Below, piece by piece: positions 55,137 to 64,000 of a DNA stretch of 64,000 nucleotides. Location: the NCBI GenBank assembly GCA_047967505.1, contig CM106539.1, one strand, 5' to 3'. The position numbers and the translations under genes were made by a program. This stretch comes from Dipteris shenzhenensis. Lineage: Eukaryota > Polypodiophyta > Polypodiopsida > Gleicheniales. The first letter of the stretch is position 1; the number at the start of each line of letters is the position of its first letter. The notes beneath the pieces were generated by a model. The model saw only the letters and a list, made by a program, of their open reading frames with translations. It ran no database searches and was not told the DNA's origin.

Positions 55137-58100
55137 CTAAGGGGTCTGTGATCCAAAGAAATGATGGAAGTCATGGCCATCGACCATGCCTCCTGCCATG
55201 AGTGTGAAGATCTGGGCAAGTGTCAAATGGGCTGCTGGCGGTGCCAAGTCTCCATGGACGAATCTCCTCCGAAAATCTGCCATCATCCTCCGTCGTCTAG
55301 AAATAAAGCGACGGGTACGGCCTCTGTGTAAGATCATCTTGCGGTGCTGCCGGATCATGTCATATGTACATCCTCGGGGTGGAACCATCGGTGCTCTCTG
55401 GCAAGATGGGCTATCTCTGTGCTCATGGTCCTGCGCCTCGTCCTGCTCCTCATGAATAACCAGGTCTCTGGCAGGGATGCCACGGTGCTCTCTGAGGAAT
55501 CTCTCTCTGTATCTGGTGATCTCCCTGATGAACAACGCTAAGCAATACTGATCCTCATACTCCATAATCCGAGAGAGAGGTCCAAATCCATGCCCAAATA
55601 AACAGTGAAATCTGCCACGGATCTCATAATATAAAGGGCATCTGCAAACAAAGTGCTCCTCAGTCTCCACCTCCCCCATAGTGCAACAAGGGCATATCCT
55701 AGTCTCTCGCTTGGGTCTATGTCCGGTAGCTGTACGACGCATCCTGCCGGCCTTAACGTCTAATCTGTGGGAAGATACCCTAAGCTGGCCAAAGGCAATC
55801 CTGAGTGAGTGCGACATATGAACGCCGATATATCCTGGGGATATGATGAAGCCATCCTCTAAAATCCTGAGAAAATGGTCACGATATGTGGCCATCTTCG
55901 TAGGAAGCTCCGTGGGATGAACCCAAGTGCGAAACGTGTGTAGCTGCAACAAATCTGCCCTGATAACCTGGCTGAGCTCATGTCGAGTGAGAGGGAGGCG
56001 AGGGGCATCTATGCTGTATCGAAATGGTGGCAGCCTATCCATATCCAAGCCCAGCGAGGTGAGCCATGTGTAGAGTGTGTGGTACCAACAAAAAGTATGA
56101 CCTCTCTCCGCTAACATCTACGAGGATGTCAGTGCTAGCCACAGTAATCGTGCTCTGCCTGCTGTTGAGTCTCCGAGCGCCCTGATCCTATGCAAGTATG
56201 TAACTGACTGAAATGCTGCATCTAGCGCTAGGGGTGTAGCTCCGAACTCTGCGAACGTAATCTGATGCGGTACCGTGGGCTTCAATCTGGAGAACATGAT
56301 GATCTGTAACCTCTCTACTCGTCTCCAATCTGCAACACTGAGATCTCCTGCCCAAAAGGGGCTAGCATACATGACTGCAGGTCTCACCAGCGTATCGAAA
56401 AGTAAGGACTTCGTGTCGGGATGCTAAAAATGTGACTGTGCACACTGCCTCTCGAGAAGAGCTAAGGCGGCATACCCTCTACTGATCCTATCTCGTGCTG
56501 CATGCGTCATGGTGAAGACTGGACCTCTAAATGTGGCACCCAAATATGTATACTCCCTGACTAGCTCCACCTCCTGCCCATCAAATGTGAAAGAGAACTC
56601 GCCTCTCCTATAAACCTGGTATGACGTGTTGAAGACCATGACTTTGGTCTTCCCAAGGTTTACAGACAACCCTCTGTCCTGACAAAAGCTGTGGAGTGCA
56701 TGGAGATGTGCCTGTAAACCCTGCTGGGAGGAAGAAATAAGAACCACGTCATCTGCATAGAGGAGAATCGGTATCGTGGATCCTGCCAGTAAAGAACCTG
56801 TACCACCCATCGTCTGTATGTACATCTCTAACTCATCGATATAGAGACCAAAGAGTGTCGGAGACAAAGGACACCCCTGCTTCACCCCTATCGTACTGCG
56901 TACTTCCGCCGACAGCCCCGCCCGTGTCCTGACTCTACCTGTGACTCTCTCATACAAGGCCATGATCGCCCATTGAATCTCCCCATTGAATCCCAAGTCA
57001 CGAAGTCGTTGGAAGAGTCTGAAACGCGGCACAGTGTCAAATGCCTTTCTGAAGTCCACGAAGCAACAATAGAGCCGTTGCTTACGTGACTTCGCCTCCT
57101 CAATCAAAGCCCTGAGTATGAAGATATGATCTAGAGTCGAGTGCTCTGCACGAAATCCTGCCTGCCCTCTAGCTCTCATGCCTGTCGCCTCGGCATGGTC
57201 ATTTATATGTCCTTCTAGAATGGTCGCATAAATCTTGGCCATGACATGGCCAATCATAATGGTCCTGTAGTTCGACGCCTCCAAAGGATCCCCCGACTTG
57301 TGTATGGGTACTATAGTATTTTCTAGCCAACTAGGTGGAAGACCTGTACAAATGGACTCGTTAAAAAGACGGGAGAGGACTGTAGCTAAGGCATCAATCC
57401 CATGGATTACATACTCCGCTTGCAATCCATCATGGTCCTTAGCTCTCCCAGTCTTCAAACGATGAGCTGCTGCTCGGACACTATTGGATGAGAATAAGGC
57501 AGAGGAGGTGGGTCTAGGCACATGGGATAAGTCGATCTGTGGCTGGTCTGGAATATCATATAAAGTGGAAGTATAGGCAAGCCAAACCTGCGGGTCTGTA
57601 AGAGGAGTTTGAGATTTCAAGCGAAGGAATTTCTTCCAGAATTCCTTGGAATCACAGCTGAAAAGTAAACTTCTCAGCTCCTCCTCATTCCGGGCTAGAA
57701 ATTGGCACTTTTTGCGTCGCACCAAACGCTTGTAACTCTTCTTGGTCTCAATGAGGAGGGGAGACTTATCCTGTGTCTCAAGGCGAAGCTTCCTGCGGAG
57801 TTCTTTACACTCCTCATCATACCATCCATTACAAGGCACAAGACCGACTGGTGGAGGACTGGATGTGTGGCAAGTGACGGGGAAGGACTTGTGGGCTGCC
57901 GAGATGATGGAGGTATGTACAAGGTCCCACCGATCCTGTGTGGAGGAAGGGTAGGGCATCGAGAAGGTGCGGACGGAGAAGACCACTCAGGTGCTGGCTA
58001 TAAATATCATCAAACTGGTGGTCAAAATGAACCTCATAGTATGGCTGACGCTCATGATGTCTAGAAGGGGGGGCATGAGGAATCTGGGTAAGAATAAAGT

Positions 58101-58938
58101 GCAGACGTGCATGATCAGCTGAAGGCATAAAAGGGTCGACTGTGAGGTTATGTACAAAAGGGATTAAAGTCGGGGGACCCAAGACGTAATCAATGACGCT
58201 CGTACCACCACCCGCGAAGGGAAAACATGTGGCTGTGGATGAATGCGGCCACTGTCGAAGTCCATTATAAATGACCATGCCGTGCGATGAGAGAAGCTCC
58301 AATAGGCGATGTCCCTGATCTGTCACCTCTACCCCTCTATCTGAAGATAAACGTGGAAAACTCTTATCTGGGGCAGCTGGAACTAAGACTGGATCCTCAG
58401 CAAAGTCCAAAATCTCTGCCTGTCTGTCTGATGTCCTCGCGTTGAAGTCTCCTAAAAGGATGACCTCTCCGCGGCGTGAGTACTCCAATACATCGGCTGA
58501 CAAATCCTCAAAAGGTGACTGTCCTGGTCCATCTGAGGCATAACGAGACTGTCTCGGGGGAAAGTAGCATACTGCAATAAACAAGTCTCTCAGGGGGGGT
58601 CTCCTGATCCGTACCCAAAGATATCTGGCCCGATGGTCTCTCCTCATGACTGTGAGTATCGATCTGAGATGCTCTCTATAAAGAACTGCCACACCGCCAG
58701 ATCCTCTGACTCCTCCTGATCGTCTAGTCTGCTGTCGAAAGACAGACTCCCAGGCATACCCTGTCACCTGCGGCAAGCCTCTCTCTGGGCTCTCATGGGT
58801 CTCTGTAAAGAAGACGATGTCCTGATCAAAAAAGGCCTCTCGTAAGTTGCCAGGCTGAGCTGTGAGGGAACCATTACAGTTCCAAACTGCGAAACTCAAG
58901 CTATCTGGCAGACTACGTGTCCCATAGGCCTCGTGTCG
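55137..58938 (-). pseudogene. LINE C1 ORF2: endonuclease, reverse transcriptase, zinc finger
   Basis: Following the ORF1 stop in the same frame: YGTRSLPDSLSFAVWNCNGS, then DIVFFTETHESPERGLPQ, VILLGDFNARTSDRQ, TSVIDYVLGPP and MPSADHARL, a complete endonuclease with catalytic N, D and H blocks. A frameshift near 57940 leads to the reverse transcriptase with GRAKDHDGLQAEYV, IVPIHKSGDPLEASNYRTIM, KQGCPLSPTLFGLYIDELEM and ILLYADDVVLISS. In-frame stops lie at 56424 and 56118. The finger is CPCCTMGEVETEEHFVCRCP. A basic C-terminal domain of about 80 residues ends VDGHDFHHFFGSQTP. The domain recurs in C2. No ATG precedes the endonuclease. Confidence 0.9.
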
Positions 58939-60112
58939 TCAACTGTGGGCTCCAGCCGGTCTAGATCGCATAGCTCCTATCAAAAGTCTGCCCTCTCTGA
59001 TCACGGCCCACTTGCCCTCACGACGGGCTACATCCCTCTGTGCAATGAGACGTCTATGCTCCTCCCACTGAAGAGCTGTAAGGTCCTCATCCATGTGAAT
59101 CTGTGGATGGTCCCTCAATCTGGATCTCCTTCGTAATACTGCGAGACGGGCCTCAGCATCTCTGAATCTGATGATAAGTGGCTGGTGCCGTGCTGGATCC
59201 CGGCCCACTCGATATGCAGCTACTATGCCATGATCCTGAACTCCGAGTGTCCCATATATGAAATCTGTCGCCTGATCCATGGCTGATCTCGTATCTGATC
59301 GCTCAACTCCGCGGATGCGGATGTTGAGGGCCTTCTGAGCTCGCCGCTGACTCTCGGCAATAGTCTCAGAGACTGTGGTCTGCTGGGCCTGTGGGGCTCT
59401 ACGCACAACGTCCACCCACTCTGAGGTCTTTTGTACCTCTGTCTGCAGTGTGGCCAACCTCTCCTCAACTGCTGCACTAGCTGGAGGAGCTACATGCAGC
59501 TGCTGGAGGCGATCATCGCATGCCACAACATGCTCCTGAATGCGTGCCTCCAGCTGCACTATGCGCTCAGCATGTGTCCGTAACTGGATGTCCCGATCAA
59601 TATCTCTGGTATGAAGCTGGCGAATATGGGAGTCCTGATCAAATCTATGACTCTCAACTGTCGATAGCTGATCAGTCAGTGTGTGTATCTGTGCTGTGAG
59701 AGACTGAATCGCAGCGCCCTGAAGTCTGCAAGTCTCCATGCACTGCATAACTAAATCTCTCAATCGCAGATTATCTGCCAGGACTGCTTCCACTGTGGAG
59801 GGTGAAGGGGAGAGGGGGTACAAGGATGAGGGGGTAAGAGGGTAAGAAGGTGAGTAAAGGAGGGGTGCAGAAAATGGAGGTCCTGAAGAGAGAGATCCGG
59901 TAGAAGGAAGTAGGGAGTCAGGGACCGAAGAAGAGCCTACACTAGGGGAGGAAGGGGCTGAAAGGGAGGGTCGGTGGGGAGAGGTGGGAAGAAGCTGGGT
60001 AGGGACTAGGGGAGGGGAAGAAGAGGAGGGAGGAGGCTGGGTAGGGAATAGGGAAGGGGAGGAAGAGGAAGGAAGAGGATGGGTAGGGACTAGGGGAGGG
60101 GAGGAAGAGGAA

Positions 60113-60116
<4 letters not shown>
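58939..60116 (-). pseudogene. LINE C1 ORF1 (RNA-binding chaperone-like), N-terminus cut
   Basis: The frame is open from the CT tract at the right edge to TGA at 58939-58941. It starts in three 14-codon Ser/Pro repeats (LPSSSSPPLVPTHP type), then Ser/Pro/Leu-rich sequence. A long coiled coil follows (RLRDLVMQCMETCRLQGAAI to LEARIQEHVVACDDRLQQLH). The RNA-binding-like part has ALNIRIRGVERSDTRSAMDQ, DHGIVAAYRVGRDPARHQPL and GKWAVIREGRLLIGAMRS. These C-terminal motifs match LINE A2 ORF1. No stop lies inside. An initiator Met is not visible because the 5' end is missing. Confidence 0.85.
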
Positions 60117-60151
<35 letters not shown>

Positions 60152-60700
60152 TCATATTAACGTCTGCAAGAGACCTCACGGGTCTATGGGACAAAGTACA
60201 AAATGTCAAAAAGACTTACAACATCTGGATAAGCCAAAGGGTCGAGGAGTGCACATGGCATCTCAGCTCGATTATTATATCACACCGATACATACTAGGA
60301 CTATAAAACTAATAGAAGTGGCCTTCATAACATCAGTTTAAGACTGAGACTCTTTAGGTTTAGATTTGAAATCTATAATTAGTGTTATTCCATCTCGATA
60401 CACAGCCCATTTTCCAGCTTTACGTGCATCCTTCATTTTGGTGAGCTCGTAAGGTGAGTTCTTCAGAGACCCAAATCCTTGTGCCCTTCAACTTGTTTGT
60501 CTGTCAAAGAACCTTAATTCTTCCCGCTCTCTCCTTGAAAAACACTTGTACTTGCATTCATGTTTGGGAGACACAGCTGATATCATTATGATCCCACTCT
60601 ACTTGTGGTATTTCCTTCTTGAGACATGCAATCCTCTCCTCGTCTGCTGTGTAATCCTCTAAGGGCCAAGGCAATCCTTGGGAAGCCCTCCAATGCATAG
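60117..60700 (-). mobile_element. Half-LINE 2: ORF1 end, short UTR and LINE tail
   Basis: On the minus strand, from about 60690, the reading shows LEDYTADEERIACLKKEIPQ, then KLKGTRIWVSEELT, a frameshift, DARKAGKWAVYRDGITLII and SKPKESQS before a stop near 60341. These match half-LINE 1 (KLKGTKVWIAEELT, GKWAVYREG, KPKDSQS). Only about 145 bp separate the stop from TTTGTCCCATAGACCCGTGA, GGTCTCTTGCAGACGTTAAT and the (CT)n tail (60117-60150). No ORF2 is present. LINE C1 follows directly. Confidence 0.8.
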
Positions 60701-60910
60701 TATCTTCTTATTGCGTGCTATAGCCATTCTCCAAGCCCTTCACTGAAGCTAACCCCCCAGGCTGAGCCAAGGGCTCAGCTCAGCCGGGGGTAACAGGTTG
60801 TACGGAGGCGGCGGCTATGTACGGAGGTGACGACTGCTGTACGGACGACGGCGACGAGCAGTGTACGGCGACCTACTGTACGGTGCTGCTGTACGGCGAC
60901 CTGTTGTACG

Positions 60911-60947
<37 letters not shown>

Positions 60948-61030
60948 AGAGGCTGAGCGGGGAAAGAGAGAGAGAGCAAAAAACCCTGGATACAATAGAA
61001 AAAACTAAAGAGTGTAGAGGCTGAGCGGAG
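60701..61030. repeat. TGTACGG-rich block and GA microsatellite
   Basis: From 60797 to 60910 TGTACGG or a variant recurs at least eight times, the reverse complement of the CCGTACA motif of the Copia leader at 42090-42440. (GA)n follows at 60915-60942. Then AGGCTGAGCGG occurs twice around another GA-rich stretch next to the LINE B4 tail. Confidence 0.75.
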
Positions 61031-63390
61031 AGAGAGAGAGAGAGAGAGAGCGAGAGAAGAAAGAAAGAAAGAAAGATATGCTAACGTCCAGAGGCCTCGC
61101 GGGCCTATGGGACAAAGTGCAGAGTACACCAAAAGGAAAAAACTCATACAAGCCACAAAGGGCTGGAGCAAAGGGCGCGCTACGGCCCTTGCTGAGTACT
61201 ATGCTGAAATAAAGAGAGCTCACTAGCTCAAGCAAAATCAAGTATGAAACATATCATATCATACCATATCATGTGCTATCTCCTATCTGGAGCAAGCTGA
61301 GAGCTGGAGCTGGAACTCAGAATCCCAAACCCGGCACTCTGTTGGCTCGTCTATGAGCGGTGAAAATGTCTCGTCTGGCTCTCTCATGTTGTGGTGGCGG
61401 AGGGGAGCATGGTCTCCTCGATCTCTGAACCCACTGAGCTATGTTCAGAGTGACCCCTCGTCTCGAACGGTCCCCTCTAAGGAACGCTATGATAGGACAA
61501 ACCTCAATCGAGTGTGCTCTGGTCGCTCTCCGTGTCTCGGATGGCCTCTGCAATCCTCTCTCAGTAATCTAGACTGCCCGCATATCAGCTAGCTCCTCCT
61601 CCACTCCACTGTGTCCTGGAGCTGACTCAAATGCATAGAAATATGTGACATGTCATTGTGTCTGGTCAACCTCGGTATCCTGTGCTCTGGTCGCCTTCTT
61701 TTGCTCTCTAATCTATCGTAGCAGGGTCTCCCTGTGTCGGCGCATCTCAAGCACATATAGATCCCAATGAAGACATGGTTATGGAAGTGGATCAATCGTG
61801 ATAGTGGACCGAAGCCACTCCCATCCTGATAGAGACAGTGGTATCGCCCCCTGATCTCGTAGTAGTCTGGGCAGGCGTAGAGAAAGCGTTCCTCTTTCTC
61901 AACCACTCCCAGTGTGCACAGCATGCAGGTCCGCTGCTCTCTGGGTATACGTGTTGCTCTCCCTGTCTCAATCCTCAGCTGATATGATGAAACCCGCATC
62001 TGCCCAATGGCGATCCTCAGTGCATGTGAGACTCTTCTGTCCTCGAGATACAGGAATCTGATGATGAATCCCTCCCCCAAGACGTTCAGCAAATGGTCAC
62101 GGTAGAGCTAGGTCTTTGTGGGGAGCTCCTGAACCCCCAGACATGTGGAGCTAGAGAAGATCTAACCATATGATACAATTAATCTCATCTCGCAGGATTG
62201 ACTCAGGGGGTGCATCCATACTATATTGAAAGGGAGGGAGCCTGTCCATCTAAATCCCATGTCTGGCGTGGATATACGTGCATACCATGTGTCCGCCCCA
62301 CTCTCTTAGCTAGTCGTCTTGATGACTCCAGAGCCAGCCTCAGTAGTCTCCAATGAGCCAAGTCCGAGACTCTATGAATGAATGTCACTGTCTAAAAGAT
62401 GGCATCGATCTGTAGTGGCGTCATGGCAAACTCTGCCTGTACTATCTCATGCGGGACCGAGAGGTTGCTCCGAATCATCCTAGATCCCATGGTCACCTGT
62501 AGCCGCTCAAATCTCCTCCACACTCCTATCCGTAGATCCCATCCCCAGAAGGGGGCTGCATACATGGCAATCGGTCGCACTAGCGTATCGAAAGTCAGCA
62601 CTTCGTCGATGGATCCTGAAAGTCTGTCTGGAAGCACTGTCTCTCCAATCGGGCTAGAGCACCCCGTCCCCGTGTGAGTCATGTATGGGTTGCATGTGTC
62701 ATAGTGAAAGGGGACTTGTGAAGACTGCTCCCAAATATGTGTAGGAATCCACTATCTCCACTAGCTCGTCTCGATAAGTGAAGCTAAGTCAACGAATCAC
62801 TGCATGTGAGGTGTTGAAGATCATAACCTTGGTCTTCCCATGGTTGACTGTCACGTCTCTCTCTCTACAGAACACCTCTAGGGCCTCCAAATGTCTCTAC
62901 AGCCCCTCCATTGAGGATGAGATAAGGACTATGTCATCAGCGTATAGCAATATCTGTATCATGAGCAGCTAGTAGTGATCCTTCGCCTCCTAGGCGGTCT
63001 ATGAAGGAGGTAATCCCATCAATGTACAGCCCAAAGAGAGTCGGTGAGAGGGGGAGGCCCTGCTTCACTCCGATCGTACTCTCGACCCAATCCGATAGGC
63101 CACCTGGTGACTAACTCATATAGGCTCATCACCCCCAATACAAGTGTCTCTGGAATCTGCAACTCCTGTAATCTCCTGATCATGCGGGATTGTGGAACAC
63201 TGTCAAAAGCCTTCCGAAAGTCTACAAAGCATGTGTAGACTTTTTGGTGTCTAGACCTCACCTCCTGAATGATAGCCCTCATAGTGAAGATGTGATCTAG
63301 GGTAGAGTGATGTCTCCGGAATCTTGCCTGTCCTAGTGCCCGTTGCCTCCAAGCCTTTGTATGACTGCTGAATTCCCTCTCTAAAACTGC
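61031..63390 (-). mobile_element. LINE B4, reverse transcriptase to tail
   Basis: The minus-strand copy starts at about 63385 right after the tail of LINE C2. It gives RHQKVYTCFVDFRKAFDSVP (A motif) near 63230, a shifted YADD region near 62940, and GKTKVMIFNTS-like sequence near 62830. RFERLQVTMGSRMIRSN and FAMTPLQIDAIF lie near 62480. The finger CMLCTLGVVEKEERFLYACP (about 61870-61925) has H changed to R. At the PIP position (61635-61658) it reads QxHVTYFY with an in-frame stop. The 3' end has GTCCCATAGGCCCGCGAGGC and TTAGCATATCTTTC plus TTTC/CT repeats. Confidence 0.85.
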
Positions 63391-64000
63391 AGAGAGAGAA
63401 AGAAAGAAAGAAAGAAAGTGTATTATTGTCCACTAAAGGCCAAAATGGGCCCATGGGACATCAAGAACTCTGCGTACAAGATAGCACAAAATCAACGTGC
63501 CACAAAGAAGAGGCATCGTCGAATATCATCTAAGTGCTACGCAATACAATGCAAGTGAAAGTACATACTGTCAAATCCGAGCCTAAATAGAAAGTAAGCT
63601 AGATGCAAGGAAACCGCCCCTGGGTGCAAAATGGGGGGATGAGTACAATATGTCAATGCAAAGATACAAGTCCATGTATCACGGAGTCTGAGAACCAAAA
63701 TAATACTGGAAATCCTGTCCATCGACTCTGCCTCCTGCTATGAGAGTACAAATCTGAGCAAAAGTGAGGTGAGCGGCTGGTGGGGCGAGATCTCCATGAG
63801 TAAGTCTCCTCCGAAAAGCTGCCATCATCCTGGATCGTCTGGAGATGAAGCGGCGAGTACGTCCCCTATGTAACAAGATCCTGTGGCGTCTACAAACCAT
63901 CTCATATGTACATCCACAGGGTGGAGACATGTGTCCTGTGTGAGCTCTGACCTCCTCGTGCTCCTCCTGATACCTGTCATCTGGTATAGCGTGTGTCTGA
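63391..64000 (-). mobile_element. LINE C2, 3' end, running off the right edge
   Basis: The minus-strand ORF from 63930 reads PPCGCTYEMVCRRHRILLHR then FISRRSRMMAAFRRRLTHGD and APPAAHLTFAQICTLIAGG, ending VDGQDFQYYFGSQTP, nearly the same as the end of LINE C1. The UTR leads to GTCCCATGGGCCC, TTTTGGCCTTTAGTGG, ACAATAATACAC and TTTC repeats (63391-63417). LINE B4 begins directly after. Confidence 0.9.

Larger units (their letters stand above)
54883..60116 (-). mobile_element. LINE C1, longest LINE copy
   Basis: The copy runs from the ORF1 N-terminal repeat region (right) to a hairpin and tail at 54883-54962 (GTCCCATAGGCC, GGCCTTCCGTGGACC, TTTAATAAAATTTC, TTTC and CT repeats). It covers ORF1 and ORF2 over 5.2 kb. 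One frameshift in ORF2 and two stops separate it from an intact reading. Its 5' end is cut within ORF1 and joins the CT tail of half-LINE 2. Confidence 0.92.

Noticed and set aside
59821-59823. Start of LINE C1 ORF1 at 59823
   Set aside because: The codon there is TTG, and the frame is open further upstream to the CT tract, so the true start is missing.

Overview
The window looks like a TE-saturated piece of a large land-plant nuclear genome, possibly a fern, gymnosperm or lycophyte; the rank is inference. The only host gene I can support is on the minus strand. Five short exons encode part of the first transmembrane domain of a mitochondrial ABC transporter of the ATM/ABCB25 type. They lie at 52470-52656, 52269-52330, 29630-29673, 11810-11912 and 11230-11337. 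All have AG/GT borders and mutually compatible phases (504 nt, 168 codons). The gene runs off both ends of the window. Two of its introns are 22.6 kb and 17.7 kb, and almost everything else here is retroelement debris inside those introns.

Layout on the plus coordinate. 1-3.6 kb: two convergent Copia remnants around one LTR. 3.6-9 kb: a LINE (family B1) split by another LTR element, then a chain of LINE tails and a LINE D fragment. 9.9-12 kb: a transposon-like gene and two host exons. 12.8-14.5 kb: an L1-like LINE (minus). 15.4-19.2 kb: LINE A1, followed through its CT tail by an ORF1-only 'half-LINE'. 19.2-23.3 kb: L1-like LINE H (minus) split by a 180-bp satellite-like repeat plus LINE F1. 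23.3-25.3 kb: four LINE E pieces joined by TG/CA microsatellites. 25.6-29.2 kb: LINE G1 and a Copia piece. 29.3-30.1 kb: host intron with a 44-nt exon. 30.1-34.7 kb: LINE E5 and LTR-element debris. 34.7-40.9 kb: LINE A2, nearly full length. 41.4-47.7 kb: a three-level nest, LINE F2 inside a complete Copia with LTRs and a 5-bp target duplication, inside an older Copia. 47.8-52.2 kb: LINE G2, a direct repeat, LINE B2 and unassigned intron. 52.3-52.7 kb: two host exons. 53-64 kb (minus): a head-to-tail series of LINEs B3, A3, C1, half-LINE 2, B4 and C2.

The most interesting system is the group of related LINE families A, B and C with the half-LINEs. They share a 3' end made of a short hairpin with compensating base changes, a TTAATA/AATAAA-like segment, and a pyrimidine microsatellite (TTTC or CT). 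At seven junctions the next element of the same orientation begins in or right after the previous element's tail. In A2 and C1 the second ORF (endonuclease, reverse transcriptase, CX2CX9HX4C finger) follows ORF1 in the same frame after one stop codon and with no ATG in between. The C-terminal tails of A and B copies carry QxxIxxFF/FY motifs, the consensus for binding PCNA; family C ends in a related motif. The ORF1-only half-LINE keeps the shared 3' end but has no ORF2, so it may be a non-autonomous parasite of these LINEs.

All retroelement ORFs here carry stops, frameshifts or deletions, so none of these copies looks autonomous. Exon calls and motifs were read directly from the sequence. Family names A to H are local labels of mine.
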